Assembly (NCBI GenBank): GCA_004376105.1 | Contig: SOKA01000065.1 | Span: 1 to 58,519, forward strand | Source of the DNA: Dehalococcoidia bacterium | GTDB lineage: Bacteria; Chloroflexota; Dehalococcoidia; Dehalococcoidales; E44-bin46 | Direction of reading: 5' to 3' | DNA length: 58,519 bases | Shown: in pieces, positions 32,663-40,539 of the stretch | Numbering within the stretch: the stretch's first letter is position 1 | Layout of the letters: each line of letters begins with the position of its first letter | Made by a program: the position numbers and the translations under genes | Notes under the pieces: generated by a model | The model's input: only the letters and a program-made list of their open reading frames with translations | The model's database searches: none | What the model was told of the DNA's origin: nothing

Positions 32663-33831
32663 TTTTCTTGCCGAAATTCCTCTTTAATCTTAGTAACTAT
32701 TTCGGGATTGGCTACTAAGTCAACAACGGTCATAGCCAGAGCCTTGGCGGCATCAAAGAGGCTGCGGCTCCCTGCCTCTGAAGCAGCCGCCGAGGCAAAC
32801 TGGGGAGAATGAACTACTACCTCTTCTGGAGCTATGGCTACCATAGGGTGAATACTGGGTACTAGTTGACTAACATTACCCATATCGGTGCTACCGAAGG
32901 CGATACTGGGGTCAGCGAGCTTAACCTTGCGCCCCAGGGACTGCATATTTTGCCTGAATAGTTGGGCTAGGCTTAGATTGTTACGCAGGGGAGCATAGCT
33001 GACGTCTGCCCACCTATATTCCAGACGAGCTCCACTAGCTGTGGCAGCTCCAATAAAACAATTTATGACCTTTTGTTTTAGTTCGTCGAGATAGGTATTA
33101 TCCTCAGCCCGCACCAGAAAGACCCCGGCACTGTGGGCTGGGACGACATTAGCTGCTTCCCCACCGTCAGTAATAATCCCGTGGACTTGGGCTTTATCCT
33201 TGATGTGCTGTCGCAGTGAATTAATAGCGACGAAGGATTGAACCATTGCCTCTAGGGCATTGATGCCCGCCTCTGGTCTGGCTGCGGCGTGAGCTGCTTT
33301 GCCAAAGAATTCAACTTCTAGGGCCTGGCAGGCAAGGGCTCGGGTAGTAGCGGTGTCGTGCACCCCCGGGTGCACTATCATAGCTATGTCCAAATTATCA
33401 AAGCCTCCCCTTTCTGTCATTATTGCCTTGCCCCCATATAGCTCTTCGGCCGGGGTGCCGATAATGAGAATATTACCTCCAAACTGGTCAGTAGCTAGCT
33501 TGGAAGCTATTCCGGCGCCAACAGCACAGGCAGCGATTAGATTATGACCACAGGCATGACCAAGCTTAGGTAGGGCATCATATTCAGCCAGAATAGCGAT
33601 AGCTGGTTTTCCTTGTCCGTAACTTCCTCTAAAAGCGGTTGGTAGCTCACAGATACCTTGTTCTATAGAAAAGCCATTTTCCTCCAGGTATTGAGTTAGC
33701 CAGGCTACTGCCTTGATTTCCTGGAAACCTAGCTCAGGGTTGGAGTGAATTCTTAGACTCAGCTCATTAAGCTGATGGCGGTGAGTGTCTACTTCGCCTA
33801 TAACCGAAGCCTTTAGTTTTTCTATGTCCAC
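32659..33831 (-). CDS. M20 family amidohydrolase/peptidase
   Basis: This 390-residue metal-dependent amidohydrolase has LAEYDALPKLGHACGHNL (metal-site Asp and His), TPAEELYGGKAIM with the catalytic Glu pair, and MIVHPG, plus the lid/dimerisation domain from about 180. It belongs with the aminobenzoyl-glutamate or N-acyl amino acid hydrolase group. It is the first gene of the operon with the activase set, which hints that it feeds or clears an amide linked to that pathway. The start is GTG after AGGAAAG. A TATAAT at 33886-33881 with a weak -35 may be its promoter. Confidence 0.88.
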   Translation of the reverse strand: MDIEKLKASVIGEVDTHRHQLNELSLRIHSNPELGFQEIKAVAWLTQYLEENGFSIEQGICELPTAFRGSYGQGKPAIAILAEYDALPKLGHACGHNLIAACAVGAGIASKLATDQFGGNILIIGTPAEELYGGKAIMTERGGFDNLDIAMIVHPGVHDTATTRALACQALEVEFFGKAAHAAARPEAGINALEAMVQSFVAINSLRQHIKDKAQVHGIITDGGEAANVVPAHSAGVFLVRAEDNTYLDELKQKVINCFIGAATASGARLEYRWADVSYAPLRNNLSLAQLFRQNMQSLGRKVKLADPSIAFGSTDMGNVSQLVPSIHPMVAIAPEEVVVHSPQFASAAASEAGSRSLFDAAKALAMTVVDLVANPEIVTKIKEEFRQEK

Positions 33832-33940
33832 ACTCTTTCCTGTTCTGAGAGCAGCATTCCAGCTATTACAGCTAGTGCTTATTATAGCTTAATGGGGCTA
33901 GGATTTCTAGACTTTGCCCCTTCAATCTACCTTCCATTAT

Positions 33941-33970
33941 TTGACAAATGTTACCAATTCGTGCTATGCT
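33941..33970 (+). promoter_or_regulatory. Predicted promoter of the nusA-infB operon
   Basis: TTGACA at 33941-33946 and TATGCT at 33965-33970 are 18 bases apart. Transcription would begin near 33977, about 87 bases before nusA. Confidence 0.6.
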
Positions 33971-33999
33971 TAAAACTGAAATACGAAGATTGAGTAGTG

Positions 34000-34023
34000 A
34001 AGTGGGTTCATCCCCACTTTTTT
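34000..34023 (+). terminator. Terminator-like leader hairpin before nusA
   Basis: AAGTGGG and CCCACTT form a seven-pair stem with a six-base loop, running into six T residues. It lies between the promoter and nusA. An intrinsic terminator here would act as an attenuator of the whole operon. Confidence 0.65.
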
Positions 34024-34063
34024 GTTGTATGGAGAATAATAAAATTGGAGGTCCTAATCTGAG

Positions 34064-35494
34064 ATGAAGAGCGACTTTCTGCTCGCTATCACCCAACTCT
34101 CGGCTGAGAAGAACCTGCCCAGGGAGGTAGTTATTGGAGCGGTAGAGGCGGCGCTGGTATCAGCTTATAGGAAGGATAATTTTGCTGCTAACCAGAATAT
34201 CTCGGTCAAGATTGATCCTACTACCGGCAAGGTTCAAGTGTGGGCTGAGAAAACTGTAGTCGAGCTACCGTCAGATCGTCGCCGCGAGATATCACTAGAC
34301 GAGGCATCTCGGGTTAAGCCGGATGCGCAGATTGGTGATACTATCGAGGTGGAAGCTACCCCCCGTAATGCTGGGCGCATTGCTGCTCAAACGGCAAAGC
34401 AGGTTATTCTCCAGCGTCTTCATGAAGCAGAGCATAGCGCCATATTTGAGGAATATATTGATAAGGAAGGCGATATTGTTACTGGGTTGGTGCGGCGTAT
34501 TGAGCCCAAGCAGATATTTATTGATTTGGGTAGAACAGAGGCAATACTGCCTGCAGTTGAGCAGGTGCCCAATGAGGGGTATCGAGTAGGTCAAAGGCTT
34601 AAGGTTTACCTTTTAGAGGTAGCCCGGACTAACAAAGGGCCTCGGGTGGTGGTGTCACGTTCTCATCCAAACATGTTGCGTCGGCTTTTCGAACTGGAGG
34701 TTCCTGAAGTTTTTAACGGAACAGTGGAGTTAAAGTCAGTTGCTCGTGAAGCTGGCTATCGGAGTAAAGTAGCTGTAGCCGCACACCAGGATGGCGTTGA
34801 CCCAGTTGGTTGCTGCGTTGGATTGCGTGGTATCAGGATACAAAATATTGTGAGTGAGCTAAGTGGTGAAAAGATAGACGTTATTATGTGGAATCCAGAT
34901 GTCTCTGGTTTTATTACTAAGGCTCTTAGTCCAGCTCAGGTATTAAGTGTTGAGCTGGATGATAAGGAGGCAGCAGCTACTGTAGTTGTCCCAGATAAGC
35001 AGCTTTCATTAGCCATTGGTAAAGAGGGGCAGAACGTTAGACTGGCAGCTAAACTCACCGGGTGGCGAATTGATATTAAGAGTGCTTCGGAGGCTGAGGC
35101 AGAAAGGGTGGCGGAAGCTAAGCCTTTAACCACCGAGATGGAAGAAGCGGCTATAGCTGGTGAGGAGCTTCCTGCCGAAGTACCAACTGTTGTGGAGTCA
35201 GCTTTAGTGTCTGAAGAGGCAGCAGAGGAAGCGGCTGAGCCGGTACCAGCTCTTGATACTACATTTACTCCTCCACCGGTTTCCTTTGAACCGCAGGTAA
35301 CAACAGAAAAAGCTCAGATTAGGTTTGCCGAGGATATTGCGGTACCTCCACCGATTAAGCCTGGGGCTAAATCGAGGAAGAGGAAAAAGAAGAGCGTTCA
35401 AGCCAAGGGAAGTGCTGAGGATGGCATCAGGATTAAGAAACTACGCCGAGTGTCAGAGACCTTAGAAACTGATGAGGAGGGTGAAGAGTATTAG
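34064..35494 (+). CDS. nusA: Transcription termination/antitermination factor NusA
   Basis: This 476-residue RNA polymerase-binding factor has an N-terminal domain (MKSDFLLAITQLSAEKNLP), an S1 domain around residues 133-200 (GDIVTGLVRRIEPKQIFIDLG), two KH domains (VGLRGIRIQNIVSEL and IGKEGQNVRLAAKLTGW), then an acidic, proline-containing tail ending in a basic KSRKRKKKS stretch. It has no E. coli-type acidic repeats. The ATG follows GGAGG at an unusually long 12 bases, with an in-frame stop between, so no nearer start exists. No rimP precedes it, unlike most bacterial nusA operons. Confidence 0.95.
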   Translation: MKSDFLLAITQLSAEKNLPREVVIGAVEAALVSAYRKDNFAANQNISVKIDPTTGKVQVWAEKTVVELPSDRRREISLDEASRVKPDAQIGDTIEVEATPRNAGRIAAQTAKQVILQRLHEAEHSAIFEEYIDKEGDIVTGLVRRIEPKQIFIDLGRTEAILPAVEQVPNEGYRVGQRLKVYLLEVARTNKGPRVVVSRSHPNMLRRLFELEVPEVFNGTVELKSVAREAGYRSKVAVAAHQDGVDPVGCCVGLRGIRIQNIVSELSGEKIDVIMWNPDVSGFITKALSPAQVLSVELDDKEAAATVVVPDKQLSLAIGKEGQNVRLAAKLTGWRIDIKSASEAEAERVAEAKPLTTEMEEAAIAGEELPAEVPTVVESALVSEEAAEEAAEPVPALDTTFTPPPVSFEPQVTTEKAQIRFAEDIAVPPPIKPGAKSRKRKKKSVQAKGSAEDGIRIKKLRRVSETLETDEEGEEY

Positions 35495-35783
35495 CAGGCA
35501 TATATCCCAGCGGACTTGTGTGGCTTGTCGTCAGGTGAGACCTAAACGGGAGCTAAGGCGCTTGGTGCGTATTTCCGATGGAAGTGTAGAGGTTGATGCC
35601 GGTGGAAAAAGGGCAGGGCGTGGTGCTTATTTATGTCAGGCACCAGGGTGTTGGGAGGTTGGACTGAAGGGTAGTCGGCTAGAGTATGCTCTACGGACTA
35701 CTCTTACCCCGGATAATCGAGAACAGCTTATTAGATATGGTAAAGACATTCTAAAGGAGTCAATCAGTGGCAGGGGTAAGTAA
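35472..35783 (+). CDS. ylxR: YlxR (DUF448) RNA-binding protein
   Basis: This basic protein of up to 103 residues has the family core RTCVACRQVRPKRELRRLVR, then GRGAYLC and a C-terminal helix. YlxR proteins bind RNA and sit between nusA and infB. Three starts are possible: ATG 35472, GTG 35481 and ATT 35490. Only ATT has a well-placed ribosome site (AGGAGG at 35475-35480, nine bases upstream), and it overlaps the nusA stop. The listed start is the conventional one. The ylxQ gene often found next is absent. Confidence 0.88.
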   Translation: MRRVKSISRHISQRTCVACRQVRPKRELRRLVRISDGSVEVDAGGKRAGRGAYLCQAPGCWEVGLKGSRLEYALRTTLTPDNREQLIRYGKDILKESISGRGK

Positions 35784-37599
35784 ACCGGGTAATATTTTGG
35801 ACCCTTCAGGCGAGGGGCCCAGTGGCAATTCTTCATCACCGGAGGTACATTTGATTGAGATTGCTCCTACCTTAAGTGTGAGGCAACTAGCTGACCTTTT
35901 GCAGGTTAGTGCCATAGACGTTATCAAACAACTGATGAGAAATGGCATTATGGCTAATATTAATCAGGTGGTTAACTATGAGGCGGCAGCTGCCGTAGCC
36001 GCAGAATTTGGTTACCAAGCACGCCTGAAGCCTCGAGCCACCCGAAGGTCAACCAGTGCTATTAGTGAGGTTAAGAGGCGTCAGTATCTCCTGGATGAGG
36101 AACTTAGTGGTTTACGACCACGACCTCCTGTAGTTACTATTATGGGGCATGTTAATCACGGTAAGACTAGACTTTTGGATGCTATTCGACAAACCAATGT
36201 AATGGCTACTGAAGCTGGGAGCATTACTCAGCATATTGGTGCCTATCAAGTAGAGGTCAATGGGCAAAAGATTACCTTCTTAGATACCCCGGGTCATGAA
36301 GCCTTTACTGCTATGCGAGCTCGTGGAGCCCAAGTAACCGACATCGTTATTCTAGTAGTGGCCGCTGATGATGGAGTAATGCCGCAGACTTTGGAGGCCA
36401 TAGACCATGCCCGGGCAGCCGGGGTGCCTATAGTAGTGGCTATTAATAAAATTGATAAGCCCAATGTTAACCTTGAGCTTGTTAAGCAGCAGCTGGCTGA
36501 CGCCGGTTTGCTTATTGAAGAGCGGGGAGGCGATATAGTCTCTGTTTCAGTTTCAGCTAAAGAGAAGATAGCCATCCCTGAGCTACTGGAAAACCTTTTG
36601 CTCGTGGCCGAGATGGAGAACCTTAGGGCAAACCCTCTTCAGCCGGCGGTCGGGGTAGTTATTGAAGCTAAGCTGGACAAGACTAAGGGACCATTAGCTA
36701 CAGTGTTAGTTCAAACAGGAACCTTAAGGCTTGGTGACACCATAGTAGTCGGCACCACCTGGGGTAGGGTAAAGGCTATGTTTAGTGATATGGGTAAACG
36801 GGTGAGGAAGGCTGAGCCAGCTATCCCTGTTGAAATCCTGGGCTTAACTAGTGTGCCCCAGGTGGGGGATGGGCTGAGGGCTGTGGCTGGCGAACGCCAG
36901 GCCCAGGCTTTAATCCAAAAGCGCCTAGAGGAGATGGGGCAAGAGTCAAAATCAGTGAACCTCAGTAATCTCTATGACCAAATAAGTGCCGGCCGAGTAA
37001 AAGAGCTTAATGTTATTCTCAAGGCTGATGTTCAAGGCAGTATTGAACCGATAAGAAGTTCTTTAGAGCAGTTGGAAACAGAGGAAGTCCGGGTTAGAGT
37101 TATCCATAGTGGCGCTGGTAATATTACTGAGAGTGATGTTATGTTAGCTATCGCTTCTAAGGGAATCATTATTGGTTTTGGCGCTGGCTGTGAGCCGGGA
37201 GCGCGGCGATTGGCTGAGGTAGAAGGAGTAAGCATCCGTTCCTATGATGTAATTTACAATTTGGTAGATGATGTGGGTAAGGCACTCAAAGGCATGTTAG
37301 AGCCTTCCTATGTTGAGGTGGTTGAGGGGCGGGCTGAGGTACGAGCTATCTTCTCCACCAGTAAGAAGGGAAAGGTAGCTGGTGTTTATGTTACTGAAGG
37401 CAAGGTGAGTCGGGGTGTCTCAGCTAGGCTGTGGCGTCAGGAGCAAGTGGTGCATGAATCTACTGTTAGCAGTCTCAGGCGCTTTAAGGATGATGTTAAG
37501 GAGGTGGCTGCTGGCTATGAGTGCGGGGTAGGCATTACAGATTTTAGTGAGTTTCAGGTTGGTGACATATTAGAGTTCTTCAGGAAGGAAGTTAAGTAA
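35767..37599 (+). CDS. infB: Translation initiation factor IF-2
   Basis: This 610-residue GTPase brings initiator tRNA to the 30S subunit. It has a short N-terminus with one IF2_N domain (about 33-85), a G domain from about 120 (P-loop GHVNHGKT 127-134, DTPGHEAF, NKIDKPN), then domains II, III and C2. The P-loop has Asn130 where almost all translational GTPases have Asp; the codon is AAT at 36154-36156. The start is GTG with AGGAG seven bases upstream, overlapping ylxR by 17 bases. It is much shorter than the 890-residue E. coli protein. Confidence 0.97.
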   Translation: MAGVSKPGNILDPSGEGPSGNSSSPEVHLIEIAPTLSVRQLADLLQVSAIDVIKQLMRNGIMANINQVVNYEAAAAVAAEFGYQARLKPRATRRSTSAISEVKRRQYLLDEELSGLRPRPPVVTIMGHVNHGKTRLLDAIRQTNVMATEAGSITQHIGAYQVEVNGQKITFLDTPGHEAFTAMRARGAQVTDIVILVVAADDGVMPQTLEAIDHARAAGVPIVVAINKIDKPNVNLELVKQQLADAGLLIEERGGDIVSVSVSAKEKIAIPELLENLLLVAEMENLRANPLQPAVGVVIEAKLDKTKGPLATVLVQTGTLRLGDTIVVGTTWGRVKAMFSDMGKRVRKAEPAIPVEILGLTSVPQVGDGLRAVAGERQAQALIQKRLEEMGQESKSVNLSNLYDQISAGRVKELNVILKADVQGSIEPIRSSLEQLETEEVRVRVIHSGAGNITESDVMLAIASKGIIIGFGAGCEPGARRLAEVEGVSIRSYDVIYNLVDDVGKALKGMLEPSYVEVVEGRAEVRAIFSTSKKGKVAGVYVTEGKVSRGVSARLWRQEQVVHESTVSSLRRFKDDVKEVAAGYECGVGITDFSEFQVGDILEFFRKEVK

Positions 37600-37627
37600 T
37601 AAGTAGTCCCTAATTGAGGAAATAATT

Positions 37628-37996
37628 ATGACACATCGTATCGAGCAGGTGAATAAGCTCATTCGCCGGGAAATTAGTGAATTACTTCAGCACCAAGTCA
37701 AAGACCCTCGACTCGGCAGTTTTGTTGCCGTGACTGAAGTTTCCACCTCTCCCGACCTGAGGTATGCTAAGATATTCGTCAGTCGCATAGCTAATGAGGA
37801 AGAAAAGCAAGAGACATTAAGCGTATTAGCTGCTGCTGCTGGTTTCTTCCGTAATGAGCTAGCTAGGCGTCTGAGGTTACGGCGTATTCCTAAGCTAAGC
37901 TTTCAGTGGGATGATTCTATTAGGCGGGGAGACCACCTCTTGCAGCTAATCGACCAGGTTACTACACAAAGCACTTCTGACCAGCATAAAGGTTGA
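37628..37996 (+). CDS. rbfA: Ribosome-binding factor A
   Basis: This 122-residue KH-fold protein acts in late 30S maturation. It has VNKLIRREISELLQHQVKDPRLGSFVAVTEVSTSPDLRYAKIFVS and a C-terminal LRRIPKLSFQWDDSIRRGDHLLQLI. It lies 28 bases after infB and overlaps the truB region. Confidence 0.95.
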   Translation: MTHRIEQVNKLIRREISELLQHQVKDPRLGSFVAVTEVSTSPDLRYAKIFVSRIANEEEKQETLSVLAAAAGFFRNELARRLRLRRIPKLSFQWDDSIRRGDHLLQLIDQVTTQSTSDQHKG

Positions 37997-37998
37997 TT

Positions 37999-38928
37999 GT
38001 GGATGGCATACTAAATATTAATAAGCCTCGGGGTGAGACCTCTTTTAGCGTTGTGGCTATGGTGAAACGGCTGACTGGGGAGCAACGGGTTGGGCACGCT
38101 GGTACTCTTGACCCAGAGGCTACAGGTGTTTTACCTGTTTGCCTCGGTGAGGGGACACGTGTTATCGAGTTTCTGTTAGAGGCTACCAAGGCTTATCGGG
38201 CTCAGATTGAATTGGGCGTGGCTACAGATACCTATGATGCCAGTGGCAAGATTACTCAGAAAGGGGACTACTCTGGGATTAGCCAGGAACAATTGAAGTC
38301 GGCACTTACCTCCTTTTGCGGTTTAATTCAGCAGACTCCTCCGATGTATAGTGCCGTGAAGTATCAGGGTAAGCGACTTTATGAATTGGCACGAGCTGGC
38401 ATCAAGGTCGAGAGGAAAAGCAGACTGACTAGAATCTATCATTTAGAGCTTATAGACTGGCAGCCGCCTGTAGTCACTATAGAAGTGGTGTGTGGTAAGG
38501 GTACCTATATCCGTTCACTGGCTCATGATTTGGGGCAAGCCCTGGATTGCGGGGCTAATTTAAAGAGCCTAATCCGTTTGAGGTATGGTCTTTTCGATAT
38601 AGAGGATGCAGTTTCACTACCCCAATTTGAGGCTGCCTTTCGCTGTGGCTACTGGCAGCACTTTGTTTATCCCATAGATATTGTGCTTTTACATTGGGCA
38701 GCTATGGTTGTCAGTGATGATACCCGACGGCTTATAAGGAATGGGCGCCCCTTAGTTTTAGGGAACGATGCCGGTAGTGAGGAAACTGATTACCTCAAAC
38801 AACATCCCATAGCTCGGTCTTCTTTTGAAAGCCATTGCCGTGTTTATACCCTTGACGGTTGCTTCTTGGGAGTGCTATGCTTCAATCCTGAAAGGGGGCA
38901 GTGGCAACCTGAAAAAGTCTTTTTGTAG
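37999..38928 (+). CDS. truB: tRNA pseudouridine(55) synthase
   Basis: This 309-residue enzyme makes pseudouridine 55 in the T-loop of tRNAs. It opens DGILNINKPRGETS. The catalytic Asp is in RVGHAGTLDPEATGVLPV, followed by YKAQIE-type and GTYIRSLAHDLG motifs. The start is taken as GTG at 37999, six bases after AAAGG. A TTG at 37993 also exists but is adjacent to the ribosome site. It is the last gene of the nusA operon. Confidence 0.94.
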   Translation: MDGILNINKPRGETSFSVVAMVKRLTGEQRVGHAGTLDPEATGVLPVCLGEGTRVIEFLLEATKAYRAQIELGVATDTYDASGKITQKGDYSGISQEQLKSALTSFCGLIQQTPPMYSAVKYQGKRLYELARAGIKVERKSRLTRIYHLELIDWQPPVVTIEVVCGKGTYIRSLAHDLGQALDCGANLKSLIRLRYGLFDIEDAVSLPQFEAAFRCGYWQHFVYPIDIVLLHWAAMVVSDDTRRLIRNGRPLVLGNDAGSEETDYLKQHPIARSSFESHCRVYTLDGCFLGVLCFNPERGQWQPEKVFL

Positions 38929-38979
38929 CTGGTCTATAGCTAGGTCTGGTTTTGGTAAATAAAATATTTTTAAAAAGCC

Positions 38980-39009
38980 TTGACAGCTTGCGTATAATAG
39001 AAATATAGT
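38980..39009 (+). promoter_or_regulatory. Predicted promoter of the DUF5679 gene
   Basis: TTGACA at 38980-38985 pairs with TATAGT at 39004-39009 (18 bases). A second candidate -10, TATAAT at 38993-38998, overlaps it with a weak TTAAAA -35 17 bases upstream. Confidence 0.45.
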
Positions 39010-39041
39010 TCAACCAATGCTGAAAAAGGAGGTAATAAGAA

Positions 39042-39182
39042 ATGCAAGCGTATTGTTTTAAGTGTAGAACGAAGAGAGAGATAAAAAACCCGCAGGCCAC
39101 CGTTTTAAAGAATGGGAGGCCAGCTACTAGGGGAGTTTGCCCTGTATGTGGCACTAAGCTGTACAGAATTGGGAAGGCATAA
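39042..39182 (+). CDS. Small zinc-ribbon-like DUF5679 protein
   Basis: This 46-residue protein reads MQAYCFKCRTKREIKN and so on, with C5-x2-C8 and C33-x2-C36 as a four-cysteine, probably zinc-binding, site. It ends CGTKLYRIGKA. The pattern, with a central LKNGRPATRGVCPVCGT, fits DUF5679. AGGAGG lies at a good distance from the ATG. The function of the family is unknown; the fold suggests nucleic acid or ribosome contact. It is easily missed because of its length. It lies 113 bases after truB with its own promoter. Confidence 0.85.
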   Translation: MQAYCFKCRTKREIKNPQATVLKNGRPATRGVCPVCGTKLYRIGKA

Positions 39183-39304
39183 ATAATAGCAGCCAATTTC
39201 TTGGCATGAGGTGTGGTAAGTAAATCTTGCACCCTATAAGCGTTAAAGCTTAGGGGGAGCATAGGCTCTCTTTTATAATGAGCCGGTAGGGTATGTTGGT
39301 AAGG

Positions 39305-39350
39305 GTGAAGGCGTGAGGATTATTAACCAAAGTACGCCTTTTCACTTTTT
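39305..39350 (+). terminator. Terminator-like hairpin upstream of ino1
   Basis: GTGAAGGCGT pairs with ACGCC..TTCAC (two-base bulge) across a 19-base loop, followed by TTTTT at 39346-39350. It lies about 120 bases after the DUF5679 stop and about 50 before the inositol phosphate synthase start. It could end the first transcript or attenuate the second. A TATAAT at 39274-39279 lacks a good -35. Confidence 0.5.
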
Positions 39351-39398
39351 ACGAAGTTGTGGTAACTTTCTACGGCTAGAAAGGAGAGAAGCCGAACT

Positions 39399-40499
39399 TT
39401 GGGTAATATAAATGTAGCTATAATAGGAGTGGGTAACTGTGCCTCGTCCCTGATTCAGGGTGTTTGCTACTACAAGAAGGCGAAAGAGACTGAATTCGTG
39501 CCTGGGCTCATGCATGTTAACCTAGGGGGTTACCATATAAGCGATATCAATTTTGTAGCTGCCTTTGATGTTGATAAGAACAAGGTTGGAAAGGACTTGG
39601 CCGAGGCAATTTTTACGCCACCTAATAATACCTTTGACTTTGCTGAAGTGCCGGCTACAGGGGTTAAAATTCAGCGGGGTATGACTCATGATGGTTTAGG
39701 CAAGTATCTATCTCAAATAATACCGAAAGCCCCGGGGTCAACGGTTGATATAGTTAAAATCCTTAAGGAAACCCAAACTGATGTGGTACTTAATTACTTG
39801 CCTGTGGGTAGTGAGGAAGCAACTAAATGGTATATTGAGCAGGTGCTGGTGGCTGGTTGCGGCTTTGTCAACTGTATCCCGGTTTTTATCACTCGAGAGA
39901 AGTATTGGCAGAAGCGCTTTGAGGAAAAGGGGCTTCCAATTATTGGTGATGATATAAAATCTCAGGTTGGTGCCACCATTGTTCATCGTGTGCTTACTAG
40001 GCTGTTTAGAGACCGTGGAGTTAAGCTGGAGCGGACCTATCAACTGAACTTTGGTGGTAACACCGACTTCTTAAATATGTTAGAGCGGGAGCGCCTTGAG
40101 TCTAAGAAGATATCTAAGACTACCTCGGTCACCTCTCAGCTAGATTATGAGCTTGCCCCTGATGATATTCATGTCGGTCCTAGTGATTATGTCCCTTGGC
40201 TCAAGGACCGTAAATTTTGCCATATTAGAATGGAAGGGCGAACCTTTGGTGATGTTCCGCTAAACCTGGAGCTAAAACTTGAAGTGTGGGATAGTCCGAA
40301 CTCAGCCGGGGTGGTTATCGATGCTATAAGGTGCTGTAAACTTGCCTTAGACCGTGGATTGAAGGGGGCACTGATAGCTCCCTCTGCCTACTTTATGAAA
40401 TCACCACCTGTTCAATATACCGATGACGAAGCTCGCCGAATGGTGGAAGAGTTTATCGTTGGTTGTGAGCAAGCTGGTCAGGAAAGCCATTCTGCTTAG
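39399..40499 (+). CDS. ino1: Myo-inositol-1-phosphate synthase
   Basis: This 366-residue NAD-dependent enzyme converts glucose 6-phosphate to inositol 1-phosphate. The Rossmann motif is GVGNCASSL near residues 10-18. The LNYLPVGSEEATKWY, DDIKSQVGATIVHR and LNFGGNTDFLNM segments contain catalytic and NAD-contacting residues. Its length fits the actinobacterial/archaeal type. The start is TTG with AAAGGAGAG about ten bases upstream. It heads a three-gene set for inositol lipids. Confidence 0.92.
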   Translation: MGNINVAIIGVGNCASSLIQGVCYYKKAKETEFVPGLMHVNLGGYHISDINFVAAFDVDKNKVGKDLAEAIFTPPNNTFDFAEVPATGVKIQRGMTHDGLGKYLSQIIPKAPGSTVDIVKILKETQTDVVLNYLPVGSEEATKWYIEQVLVAGCGFVNCIPVFITREKYWQKRFEEKGLPIIGDDIKSQVGATIVHRVLTRLFRDRGVKLERTYQLNFGGNTDFLNMLERERLESKKISKTTSVTSQLDYELAPDDIHVGPSDYVPWLKDRKFCHIRMEGRTFGDVPLNLELKLEVWDSPNSAGVVIDAIRCCKLALDRGLKGALIAPSAYFMKSPPVQYTDDEARRMVEEFIVGCEQAGQESHSA

Positions 40500-40539
40500 T
40501 GTTAGCTGAGTAAATCAGTGGGAGGTTAGGCAGCTATAA

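Noticed and set aside
38882..39262. 126-codon minus-strand frame over the truB end and DUF5679 gene
   Set aside because: The plus-strand DUF5679 gene with promoter, ribosome site and cysteine motif explains the region better.
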